Positions 6,498-14,674 of a stretch of 27,601 nt of DNA are shown one piece after another. How positions within the stretch are numbered: the first letter of the stretch is position 1; every line of letters begins with the position of its first letter. A program made the translations under genes and the position numbers. The stretch is taken from contig CABURZ010000008.1 in assembly GCA_902494065.1 (NCBI GenBank), positions 1-27,601 on the forward strand, read 5' to 3'. This DNA is from an uncultured Sneathia sp. (GTDB lineage: Bacteria > Fusobacteriota > Fusobacteriia > Fusobacteriales > Leptotrichiaceae). The notes under the pieces are model-generated. The model was not told the DNA's origin, ran no database searches, and saw only the letters and a list, made by a program, of their open reading frames with translations.

Positions 6498-8732
6498 ATG
6501 GACGCTTGGAGAGGATTTAAGACTGGAAAATGGAATGAAGAAATAAATGTTCCAGAATTTATTGAATTAAATTACACTGAATATACAGGAGACGGAAGTT
6601 TCTTAGCAGGGCCTACAGATGCAACTAAAAAATTATGGGAAAAATTAATGCCTATGATTAAAGAAGAAAGAGAAAAAGGTATTTATGATGCAGAAACAAA
6701 AATACCTTCTCAAATAGATGCTTATGGACCTGGATACATTAACAAAGATTTAGAACAAATTGTTGGATTACAAACTGACAAACCACTAAAAAGAGCAATA
6801 TTCCCTAATGGTGGATTGAGAATGGTTAAAACTAGTTTGGAAGCATTTGGTTACAAATTAGATGATACAACAAACGAAATTTATACAAAATACAGAAGAA
6901 CTCACAATGACGGTGTTTTCACTGCATACACTAAAGATATAAGAAACGCAAGACACGCAGGTGTTATTACAGGATTACCTGATGCATACGGAAGAGGAAG
7001 AATCATAGGAGACTACAGAAGAGTAGCTTTATATGGTGTTGATTACTTAATCGAACAAAAACAAAAAGATCATGATGCAATTGATGGTAATGACTTCACA
7101 TATGAAATGACAAGAGATAAAGAAGAATTATTTGACCAAATCTTAGCATTAAAAGCATTAAAGAAAATGGCAGCTGGATACGGATATGACATTTCTAAAC
7201 CAGCAACAACAGCTAAAGAAGCTATACAATGGTTATACTTTGCATACTTAGGTGCTGCAAAAGACCAAAATGGTGCTGCTATGAGTATGGGAAGAACTTC
7301 AACATTCTTAGACATCTACATTCAAAGAGACTTAGAAGAAGGAAGAATAACTGAAGAACAAGCACAAGAATACATAGACCACTTCATCATGAAATTAAGA
7401 ATAATAAGATTCTTAAGAACTCCTGAATACGATGAATTGTTTAGTGGAGACCCAGTATGGGTAACTGAATCAATTGGTGGTATAGGAAAAGATGGAAGAT
7501 CATTAGTTACTAAGAACTCATTCAGAACATTACATACATTATACAACTTAGGACCTGCTCCTGAACCAAACTTGACAGTATTATGGTCAGAAAAATTACC
7601 TAAACCATGGAAGAAATTCTGTGCTCAAGTATCAATTGATACATCATCATTACAATATGAAAATGACGACTTAATGAGACCAGAATTTGGATCAGACTAC
7701 GGTATCGCATGTTGTGTATCACCTATGACTATAGGTAAACAAATGCAATTCTTCGGTGCCAGAGTTAACTTACCTAAAGCATTGTTATATGCAATTAATG
7801 GTGGTAAAGATGAAGTTAAAGGAACTCAAGTTACACCAGAAGGAATGTTTGAACCAATTAAAGGAGATTACTTAAACTTCGATGAAGTTTGGGAAAAATA
7901 TGATAAGGTATTAGACTGGTTAGCAACTACATATGTTAAAGCTTTAAATATTATTCACTACATGCATGACAAATATTCATATGAAGCATTTGAAATGGCA
8001 TTACATGATTCTAAGATTAAGAGAACTGAAGCATTTGGTATCGCAGGATTATCAATTGTTGCAGACTCATTAGCAGCTATTAAATATGGTAAAGTAAGAA
8101 TTATAAGAGACGAAAATGGTGTTGCAGTTGACTATAAGAACGAAGGGGAAGACTATGTTCCATTCGGAAATAACAATGACGAAACTGACGACTTCGCAGT
8201 TAAAATGGTACACATTTTCATGAATAAGATAAGATCACACAAGATGTACAGAAATGCTATACCTACTCAATCAATATTAACTATAACTTCAAATGTAGTT
8301 TATGGTAAGAAAACTGGTAATACACCAGATGGAAGACTTGCTGGTAAACCATTTGGACCAGGAGCAAACCCAATGCATGGAAGAGACACAAGTGGTGCAG
8401 TAGCTTCATTAGCATCAGTAGCTAAGTTACCATTTGAAGATGCAAATGATGGTATTTCATATACATTCGCTATCACTCCAAATACATTAGGTAAAGATAG
8501 AGATGAAAAACAAGAAAATCTTGTTGGATTATTAGATGGTTATATGCATCAAACAGGACATCACTTGAATGTTAATGTATTTGGTAGAGAATTACTAGAA
8601 GATGCTATGGAACATCCAGAAAAATATCCACAATTAACTATAAGAGTTTCAGGATATGCTGTTAACTTTGTAAGATTAACAAGAGAACAACAATTAGATG
8701 TTATAAACAGAACAATATCTGATAAGATGTAG
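6498..8732 (+). CDS. pflB: formate C-acetyltransferase (pyruvate formate-lyase)
   Basis: 744 aa glycyl-radical enzyme that converts pyruvate and CoA to acetyl-CoA and formate during anaerobic fermentation. The catalytic cysteine pair is seen in GIACCVSPM (Cys405-Cys406), and the radical glycine is Gly719 in RVSGYAVNF, close to the C-terminus as expected. Length matches the family (about 740-760 aa). The start is ATG 6498, not the in-frame ATG 6480: AAAGGAAGG (6483-6491) is the ribosome binding site, and MDAWRGFK is the canonical PFL N-terminus. Codons for Tyr, Phe, Asn and Asp end in C far more often than in neighbouring genes, a sign of selection for high expression. The activase gene pflA follows after a strong hairpin. 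Confidence 0.97.
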   Translation: MDAWRGFKTGKWNEEINVPEFIELNYTEYTGDGSFLAGPTDATKKLWEKLMPMIKEEREKGIYDAETKIPSQIDAYGPGYINKDLEQIVGLQTDKPLKRAIFPNGGLRMVKTSLEAFGYKLDDTTNEIYTKYRRTHNDGVFTAYTKDIRNARHAGVITGLPDAYGRGRIIGDYRRVALYGVDYLIEQKQKDHDAIDGNDFTYEMTRDKEELFDQILALKALKKMAAGYGYDISKPATTAKEAIQWLYFAYLGAAKDQNGAAMSMGRTSTFLDIYIQRDLEEGRITEEQAQEYIDHFIMKLRIIRFLRTPEYDELFSGDPVWVTESIGGIGKDGRSLVTKNSFRTLHTLYNLGPAPEPNLTVLWSEKLPKPWKKFCAQVSIDTSSLQYENDDLMRPEFGSDYGIACCVSPMTIGKQMQFFGARVNLPKALLYAINGGKDEVKGTQVTPEGMFEPIKGDYLNFDEVWEKYDKVLDWLATTYVKALNIIHYMHDKYSYEAFEMALHDSKIKRTEAFGIAGLSIVADSLAAIKYGKVRIIRDENGVAVDYKNEGEDYVPFGNNNDETDDFAVKMVHIFMNKIRSHKMYRNAIPTQSILTITSNVVYGKKTGNTPDGRLAGKPFGPGANPMHGRDTSGAVASLASVAKLPFEDANDGISYTFAITPNTLGKDRDEKQENLVGLLDGYMHQTGHHLNVNVFGRELLEDAMEHPEKYPQLTIRVSGYAVNFVRLTREQQLDVINRTISDKM

Positions 8733-8741
8733 TTATATATT

Positions 8742-8774
8742 AAATGGTGCAAGGTTAATTTCTTGCACCATTTT
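8742..8774 (+). terminator. hairpin between pflB and pflA (partial terminator)
   Basis: A 12-base-pair perfect stem (8742-8753 with 8762-8773) has an eight-base loop. Only a short T run lies at the 3' edge. It would stabilise the pflB mRNA end or stop part of the transcription, giving much PflB and little PflA, as their stoichiometry requires. The ribosome binding site of pflA lies just downstream and is not sequestered. Confidence 0.65.
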
Positions 8775-8799
8775 CAAATTAAGCTAAGAGGTGAAACTG

Positions 8800-9534
8800 A
8801 TGAAAGGTTTTATACATTCGTTTGAAAGTTTTGGAACAAAAGATGGACCAGGAATAAGATTTGTATTATTTATGCAAGGTTGTCCATTAAGATGTTTATA
8901 CTGTCATAATGTAGACACTTGGAATATAAAAGATAGAAATAAAGAATTAGAACCTGAAGAAGTGTTTCATGAAATAGAAAAAGTGAAGGGATTTATTCGT
9001 ACGGGTGGTGTAACTATTTCTGGAGGAGAACCTTTAGTTCAACCTGATTTTATAAAAGAAGTATTTAAATTGTGCAAAGAGCATGGCATACATACGGCAC
9101 TTGATACATCAGGATATATTTTTACAAATCGTGCAAAGGAAGTACTAGAATACGTTGATTTAGTACTTTTAGACATAAAGCATATAAATCCTGATAAATA
9201 CAAAGTTTTGACTTCTGTAAATTTAGCACCTACGTTAAAATTCGCAGAATATTTACAAGAAATTAATAAACCTGTATGGTTAAGATATGTATTAGTTCCA
9301 GGATATACTGATGGAGAAGAAGATTTACATAAATGGGGACAATATTGCTCAAAATTTACTAATGTAGAGAGGGTAGACGTATTACCATTTCATCAAATGG
9401 GAGCTCCTAAATGGGAGATGATGAAAAGGGTTTATGTGCTAAAAAATAATCCAACTCCAACAAAAGAGCAAGTAAAAAAAGCTGAAGACATATTTAAGTC
9501 ATATGGATTACCTGTAAGATTAACCAATAGATAA
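8800..9534 (+). CDS. pflA: pyruvate formate-lyase activating enzyme
   Basis: 244 aa radical SAM protein. It uses an iron-sulfur cluster and S-adenosylmethionine to install the glycyl radical on PflB. The CxxxCxxC cluster motif is visible as GCPLRCLYCHNVDTW near residues 27-38, followed by the GG(V)TxSGGEPL segment and the DIKHIN stretch typical of PflA. The start is ATG 8800. An in-frame GTG at 8791 is part of the ribosome binding sequence AGAGGTG and is unlikely to be the start. Normal family length is about 245 aa. It lies 67 bases after pflB, separated only by the hairpin, so it is probably expressed from the pflB promoter by read-through. A terminator overlaps its stop. Confidence 0.95.
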   Translation: MKGFIHSFESFGTKDGPGIRFVLFMQGCPLRCLYCHNVDTWNIKDRNKELEPEEVFHEIEKVKGFIRTGGVTISGGEPLVQPDFIKEVFKLCKEHGIHTALDTSGYIFTNRAKEVLEYVDLVLLDIKHINPDKYKVLTSVNLAPTLKFAEYLQEINKPVWLRYVLVPGYTDGEEDLHKWGQYCSKFTNVERVDVLPFHQMGAPKWEMMKRVYVLKNNPTPTKEQVKKAEDIFKSYGLPVRLTNR

Positions 9535-9563
9535 TAGGAATACTAAAATTATTCCTATTTTTT
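9533..9563 (+). terminator. intrinsic terminator of pflBA
   Basis: AATAGGAATA (9533-9542) pairs with TATTCCTATT (9550-9559) across a seven-base loop and is followed by T residues to 9563. The 5' arm begins inside the pflA stop codon. Confidence 0.8.
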
Positions 9564-9679
9564 ATATTCTTGTAAAAAAAATAATATATTTTTAAAGTGA
9601 AAAAATAATCTTGCTTAATTTGTGTTAGGATTATAAATCTAAGTAATAAACTTGAATTAATTTTTTTTTATTCCAAAGG

Positions 9680-9707
9680 TTGCATATTTAAAAAATCGTA
9701 ATATAAT
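9680..9707 (+). promoter_or_regulatory. cstA promoter
   Basis: TTGCAT (9680-9685) and a perfect TATAAT (9702-9707) are separated by 16 bases. Transcription would start about 9714, leaving a leader of roughly 34 bases with the ribosome binding site AGGAGG at 9739-9744. The 110 bases between the pflA terminator and this promoter are AT-rich, with nothing else I recognise. Confidence 0.65.
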
Positions 9708-9747
9708 TAGAGTATGAAGAATTTATTATATAAACTTAGGAGGAGTT

Positions 9748-11259
9748 ATGTATACATTTATTTTATCTTTAATTATCCTAATAATAGGATATATATTCTA
9801 CGGTAAATATGTAGATAACGTGTTCGGACCTGATAATAGCAGACCAACACCAGCAATATCACAACCTGACGGAGTTGACTATGTTCCGTTATCAACATTT
9901 AAGTCATTATTTATTCAATTTCTAAATGTAGTTGGGACAGGACCTATATTTGGAGCTATAGCAGGGGTTGCATTTGGACCTATGGCATTTGTGTGGATAG
10001 TATTAGGATGTATCTTTGCAGGTGCAGTTCACGATTTCTTTAGTGGTATGTTATCAGTAAGAATGAAAGGTGCAACAGTTGGTGAAATAGTTGGTGAAAA
10101 CCTTGGTGAATTTGCAAAACAAGTTATGAGAATATTCTCAATAGTATTACTTGTTCTAGTAGGTGTAGTATTCTTAACATCACCTGCACAAATTTTAACA
10201 ACATTAGTTACAGGATCTAGTAGCAATATGACTGTATATAATACATTCTTAGTTCTTATATTTGTGTACTACATTTTAGCAACTATATTACCAGTTGATA
10301 AATTAATAGGTAGATTATATCCATTATTTGGACTAGCTTTATTCTTTATGGCAGTTGGTATTTCAGTTTCATTAATTTATATGAATATTACTGGACAATA
10401 CTATACACCAGAAATTACAGAATTAGCTACTAAATTAAATTATCACCCTAAATTAACGTTATTCCCATTCTTGTTTATATCTATTGCATGTGGGGCTATA
10501 AGTGGATTCCACGCTACACAATCTCCAATAATTGCAAGATGTATTACAAGTGAAAAAGAAGGACGTAAGGTATTCTATGCAGCTATGATAGGTGAAGGAA
10601 TAGTAGCAATAATATGGGCAGCAGCAGCAATCACATTATTTGCACCAGGTAGTGATCATACATTACAAGGACACCTAGCAGGATTAGCAGCAGCAGGTAA
10701 AGCACCAGTAGTAGTTAATAAAGTAGCTAAAATGACTTTAGGAACTGTTGGATCAGTATTAGCAGTATTAGGAGTTGTAGCAGCACCTATTACATCAGGA
10801 GATACAGCATTTAGAGGAGCAAGATTAACAATAGCTGATATATTGCATTTAGATCAAAAGTCAATAAAAAATAGATATATGATAGCATTACCTTTATTTG
10901 CAATAGGGGCAGTATTATCTCAAGTAGACTTTAATATAATTTGGAGATATTTCGCATGGTCTAACCAAACATTAGCTATGATAGGTTTATGGTCAGCATC
11001 TGTATGGCTAATGAAACGTAAGAAGAATTACTTAATTACACTTATACCAGCAGTATTTATGACATTAGTAAGTATGTCATATATAGTAATAGCACCAGAA
11101 GGATTTGGAAGATTCTTTATGAATGAAGCAAAAGAAATAAGTGGTACAGGAGCTACAGTAAGCTTTATAGTTGCAATTGTTGTAGCAATAATAGGATTGT
11201 TCTTATTCTTTAAAGCAAAATCAGAAATAGAATCTAAAAATGCATATATAAATGATTAA
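9748..11259 (+). CDS. cstA: CstA-family carbon starvation protein / pyruvate or peptide carrier
   Basis: 503 aa, about 13-14 membrane segments. CstA and its relative BtsT are secondary carriers. BtsT imports pyruvate with protons and CstA has been linked to pyruvate and peptide uptake. Family hallmarks visible here are FLNVVGTGPIFGAIAGVAFGP (about residues 56-76), GAVHDFFSGMLSVR (about 92-105), and ISGFHATQSPIIARC (about 251-265). It is clearly shorter than the ~700-aa enterobacterial proteins and matches the short form common in anaerobes. The start ATG 9748 follows AGGAGG with normal spacing. Placed behind pyruvate formate-lyase, a role in pyruvate uptake is attractive but is inference from context. 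The downstream AraC-type gene is a plausible local regulator. Confidence 0.9.
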   Translation: MYTFILSLIILIIGYIFYGKYVDNVFGPDNSRPTPAISQPDGVDYVPLSTFKSLFIQFLNVVGTGPIFGAIAGVAFGPMAFVWIVLGCIFAGAVHDFFSGMLSVRMKGATVGEIVGENLGEFAKQVMRIFSIVLLVLVGVVFLTSPAQILTTLVTGSSSNMTVYNTFLVLIFVYYILATILPVDKLIGRLYPLFGLALFFMAVGISVSLIYMNITGQYYTPEITELATKLNYHPKLTLFPFLFISIACGAISGFHATQSPIIARCITSEKEGRKVFYAAMIGEGIVAIIWAAAAITLFAPGSDHTLQGHLAGLAAAGKAPVVVNKVAKMTLGTVGSVLAVLGVVAAPITSGDTAFRGARLTIADILHLDQKSIKNRYMIALPLFAIGAVLSQVDFNIIWRYFAWSNQTLAMIGLWSASVWLMKRKKNYLITLIPAVFMTLVSMSYIVIAPEGFGRFFMNEAKEISGTGATVSFIVAIVVAIIGLFLFFKAKSEIESKNAYIND

Positions 11260-11270
11260 TAAGATTTTGG

Positions 11271-11302
11271 ACTGACCACCTTTAATTAGGCGGTCAGTTT
11301 TT
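11271..11302 (+). terminator. intrinsic terminator after cstA
   Basis: ACTGACC (11271-11277) pairs with GGTCAGT (11292-11298), two further C-G pairs form beyond one mismatch, and a T run ends at 11302. The next gene starts 16 bases later without an obvious promoter, so read-through may supply part of its transcription. Confidence 0.75.
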
Positions 11303-11317
11303 GATGTTAGGAGTAGT

Positions 11318-12523
11318 ATGTATAAAGTGATGGAAACTTCATCTAAGTATGATGGTGAGAAGTATATAAGTATACAAATAAAAGTTGTTGAATCAAATCA
11401 AAATTTTTTGCATACAGGCGATAAATTTATTTTTGTATTAGATGGAGAAGCTAATATATGCATTAATAAGAACGAATATACAATCAAAAAAAATGATATA
11501 ATAAACATTACTCCTTGGACAGTTATAGAAATTAATAATGTTGTAAAACCTATTAACTATATTGTATTATCATACAATAGACTTTATTTAAAAAAGATTT
11601 TAGATAATATAAATAAAGGACTTAATATTTTTGATATTATTGATAAATATGAGCTTATAAAATTAGATGCAAAATCTGGATTAGAAGTTAAAAAGAAGCT
11701 TTTAGAAATAAGAGAAGAATTAGGAGACGAAAACATTTTAGAGTTGGCTGAATATAATCAAGATAAATTTACAGAAATATCTGTGATAATAAAAATAGTG
11801 AGTATGTTAATAAAAATTTCAAGGAGTGTTAATTCTGAAGAACAAAAATCAGAATTTTCTATGGGACAGACACTAATAAAATATATATATGCACATTCTT
11901 CTGAAAAATTAACTGTTATGAAGCTTGCTACCATATTTTTTATGAGTGAAGCAAAGGTTAGAAAATATATTGAAAGTTTTTCAACTTTAACATTTAATGA
12001 GTTATTATATAAAATTAGGTTACAAAAAACTGAGGAATTATTGCTTTATACAGATTTAAATTTGGAAGAAATAGCACAGATATCTGGGTTCGTTGATGGA
12101 TCGCATATTACTAAAGTATGGAATATGAAAAAAAATATGACACCTGCAAGTTATAGACAAATGTATAAATCATCATTTATAACTACAACAGAAGAAGATA
12201 AAAATCTTGCATTTGAAATAATAAACTATATAAAAAGCAATTACTATAATCCTATAGACATATATGAAACAGCTAAAAAATATGGGGTTAATGAAGTCAA
12301 GGTTAATAAGCTTTTGCTACTCTACGTTGATAGAAACTTTAGTTCATTTTTGAATTATACAAGGATAAATAAGGCATGTGAGATGTTAAAGACATCTAAT
12401 GAAAATATAGTAGATATTTGTTTTAATGTTGGGTATAATAATATAAAAACCTTTAACAATAATTTTATTAAATATAAGCATATAACACCAACAGAATTTA
12501 AAAATAAGGGTGCAACTCTTTAA
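11318..12523 (+). CDS. transcription regulator: cupin sensor plus two AraC-type DNA-binding domains
   Basis: 401 aa. Residues ~25-75 form a cupin-like beta segment (TGDKFIFVLDGEANICINK then IIKKND-like spacing to PWTVIEI), the usual ligand-sensing part of AraC regulators. Residues ~184-285 are a complete AraC/XylS DNA-binding domain with both helix-turn-helix units (KLTVMKLATIFFMSEAKVRKY, and EEIAQISGFVDGSHITKVW before the MTPASYRQ end motif). Residues ~297-398 are a second complete domain (NPIDIYETAKKYGVNEVKVN, and NIVDICFNVGYNNIKTFNNNF before ITPTEFK). Normal members have only one and are about 280-300 aa. The start ATG 11318 follows TAGGAG. The gene sits directly behind cstA and its 3' end overlaps the convergent U32 gene by four bases. 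The signal sensed is unknown; sugar or organic acid control of cstA or pfl is a guess. Confidence 0.85.
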   Translation: MYKVMETSSKYDGEKYISIQIKVVESNQNFLHTGDKFIFVLDGEANICINKNEYTIKKNDIINITPWTVIEINNVVKPINYIVLSYNRLYLKKILDNINKGLNIFDIIDKYELIKLDAKSGLEVKKKLLEIREELGDENILELAEYNQDKFTEISVIIKIVSMLIKISRSVNSEEQKSEFSMGQTLIKYIYAHSSEKLTVMKLATIFFMSEAKVRKYIESFSTLTFNELLYKIRLQKTEELLLYTDLNLEEIAQISGFVDGSHITKVWNMKKNMTPASYRQMYKSSFITTTEEDKNLAFEIINYIKSNYYNPIDIYETAKKYGVNEVKVNKLLLLYVDRNFSSFLNYTRINKACEMLKTSNENIVDICFNVGYNNIKTFNNNFIKYKHITPTEFKNKGATL

Positions 12524-14661
12524 GATACACCCATTTGGAAGGCATATGGATTGTAATTGCCTTCTCTTTTTTTTATGCTTTTTAATATTTTTATTACTTC
12601 TTCATAAGTTTCGAATGTGAAATCTAAACGAAGTTCATTAAGACCTAGTTCTTCTATTAAATCTAATTTAGGAATAAGGTTCATAGGTTTGTATAGATAT
12701 AATTCTACGTTATTTAATTTATTTCTTTTTAATATATATCTGTCGTAAAATTCTCCTTGTATTTGCATATAATTTGTTTTTAATAAATCATGTTCTATAT
12801 ACATTGCTTTTAGATGACCATAAATTACTAATCCTTTTTTTAAACTAGTACTTGTTAGATGACGTAATTGCTTGTAACTTAATTCAGGTGATAAAAAAAC
12901 TGTATCTACATTTTTAAATCTTGTCAAAAAATCAAGACTATAATTATTGAAAATATTGAAATTCCAATTAATTGATTTTTTGATGTTATACTTTTCCCCC
13001 ATACATAGTTGTTCAAAATTGTATGCAAGATTGTTATCTATTTTTAATTTATCAAGATTTTTTTCTTTTGAAATATCATAACTTGCGTAGTAAATTTTAT
13101 TTATACCAAAATCACGACATGCTTTTTCTTGCTCAGAATTACTAACTAAGCATGAAAATATATATGGCATTTTAGTACAATTTTTAGGATAGTTTTTTAA
13201 ATTAATTATAGGTGTATTTTTTTTGTATGAATCAATAATTAATTCTTCCATTTTTTTACAAGCTAATCTTTTTAAATTTTTTAACTCACTAAAAGGAAAA
13301 AAAGAAATATTATCGTAATTTATTTCTATATTATTTAATTTAAATGTAGTATCACCTAGTTCACTAATTTTTTCTTTAATAGTTTCAAGGTGTATTTGTT
13401 TTTTACATTCTTCATTTAAAATATCACCACTAACTGTAGCTAATATATTCTTGTATTTAAGACTAAGAGTTAGTGGATATCCTTTTGTTGCAGTGAGGCT
13501 AGCATCTATTTTTAAATACCTTTTTGTTGTAGCAATTAAGTTTGATATTTTATCGTTTAAACTTTTACTATAGTTTTTGTATATAAAAAGCGTGTTATTA
13601 GGCACTTCTAATGTTATAACATCGCCCTTGAATGCTTTAGTTACTTTTTTGCCATTTTTTATTATTTTATTTACAAAAATTCCACTTATAGTCTTAAAAT
13701 TAGAATTAACAAATTGTATACCATCACCATTTTCTATATCATCATTAAGTAGTATTTTACCATCTTTATTCACGCCTAATAAATAACCAAAATTTGAAGG
13801 ATATTTTGTGTTCATTAAGTTATTATCTAAATAAAAATAACCTTTAGAATAGCCTCTATTAAATAATTTGTAACTTTGTGATTTTCTTTTTACACCATTT
13901 AATATATCTTTGTAGTAGCTAACTGTTTCAAAGACATAGTTTTCATTTTTTTTACGTCCTTCTACTTTTATTGCATTAATACCAATAGACTGTAATTTTT
14001 CAATTTCATTATATTCTAAAAGTTGGTCATTAGGTGATAAAGTATAGCAAAGTTTTCCATCACTTTGTTTGAAATTTTTACGGCATGTATATGCACACAT
14101 ACCACGATTACCACTACGTCCGCCTATAAAGCTACTTACATAGCAATTACCTGAATACGAGATACACATGGATCCTGAAACAAAAACTTCCAATTCTATA
14201 TCAGTTTTTTCTCTTATAGATTTAATTTCTTCAAATGATAATTCACGTGCTAAAACAACACGCGATAGACCTATGGATTTTAAAAAGTTAGCTTCAACAT
14301 GGTTAGAGACAGTCATTTGTGTACTACCATGTATAGTTAAATCTTTAAAATTTTCTTTTAAAATTGAGATTAGTCCTAAATCTTGTACTATTACTGCATC
14401 TATACCATGCTCATATATAGGTATTAAATTGTTGATTACATTTTTTAATTCTATATCTTTCATAACTGTATTAAGTGTAAGAAGACATTTAACTCCATGA
14501 AGGTGAGCGTAATCTATTGCATCTAAAAGTTCACTGAAACCTAGATTATCATTATTTCTTCTTGCACCAAAACCTTTTAATCCAAAGTACACTTCATCTG
14601 CTCCAGCTTTTATCGCAGCTTTTAGTTTTTCAAAATTTCCTGCAGGTCCTATGATATGCAT
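12520..14661 (-). CDS. U32-family protein, RlhA/YhbU-like (peptidase U32 fold)
   Basis: 713 aa. The U32 signature is clear: ELEVFVSGSMCISYSGNC (156-173), with Cys166, Cys173, Cys189 (GMCAYTC) and Cys193 as the likely ligands of an iron-sulfur cluster. The N-terminus MHIIGPAGNFEKLKAAIKAGADEVYFG is also classical. Although annotated as peptidases, characterised members such as RlhA and TrhP hydroxylate 23S rRNA or tRNA using prephenate-derived chemistry. The length and the long C-terminal extension (a DUF3656-like region) resemble RlhA most, so rRNA C2501 hydroxylation is a reasonable but unproven role. The start ATG 14661 follows AAGGAGG. It lies 13 bases behind the metal exporter gene and is probably cotranscribed with it. 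Its last codons carry, on the other strand, the terminator of the AraC-type gene. Confidence 0.85.
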   Translation of the reverse strand: MHIIGPAGNFEKLKAAIKAGADEVYFGLKGFGARRNNDNLGFSELLDAIDYAHLHGVKCLLTLNTVMKDIELKNVINNLIPIYEHGIDAVIVQDLGLISILKENFKDLTIHGSTQMTVSNHVEANFLKSIGLSRVVLARELSFEEIKSIREKTDIELEVFVSGSMCISYSGNCYVSSFIGGRSGNRGMCAYTCRKNFKQSDGKLCYTLSPNDQLLEYNEIEKLQSIGINAIKVEGRKKNENYVFETVSYYKDILNGVKRKSQSYKLFNRGYSKGYFYLDNNLMNTKYPSNFGYLLGVNKDGKILLNDDIENGDGIQFVNSNFKTISGIFVNKIIKNGKKVTKAFKGDVITLEVPNNTLFIYKNYSKSLNDKISNLIATTKRYLKIDASLTATKGYPLTLSLKYKNILATVSGDILNEECKKQIHLETIKEKISELGDTTFKLNNIEINYDNISFFPFSELKNLKRLACKKMEELIIDSYKKNTPIINLKNYPKNCTKMPYIFSCLVSNSEQEKACRDFGINKIYYASYDISKEKNLDKLKIDNNLAYNFEQLCMGEKYNIKKSINWNFNIFNNYSLDFLTRFKNVDTVFLSPELSYKQLRHLTSTSLKKGLVIYGHLKAMYIEHDLLKTNYMQIQGEFYDRYILKRNKLNNVELYLYKPMNLIPKLDLIEELGLNELRLDFTFETYEEVIKILKSIKKREGNYNPYAFQMGVS
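12538..12574 (+). terminator. plus-strand intrinsic terminator inside the U32 coding end
   Basis: GAAGGCA (12538-12544) pairs with TGCCTTC (12558-12564), followed by CTC and eight T (12567-12574). It serves the AraC-type gene ending at 12523 but lies within the codons for the last ~20 residues of the convergent U32 protein (the T run encodes the Lys-Lys of KKREGN). Confidence 0.75.
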
Positions 14662-14674
14662 TTATATTGCCTCC

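Noticed and set aside
8561..8752. 63-codon minus-strand frame at the 3' end of pflB
   Set aside because: It lies opposite the glycyl-radical region of a certain gene and has no translation signal.
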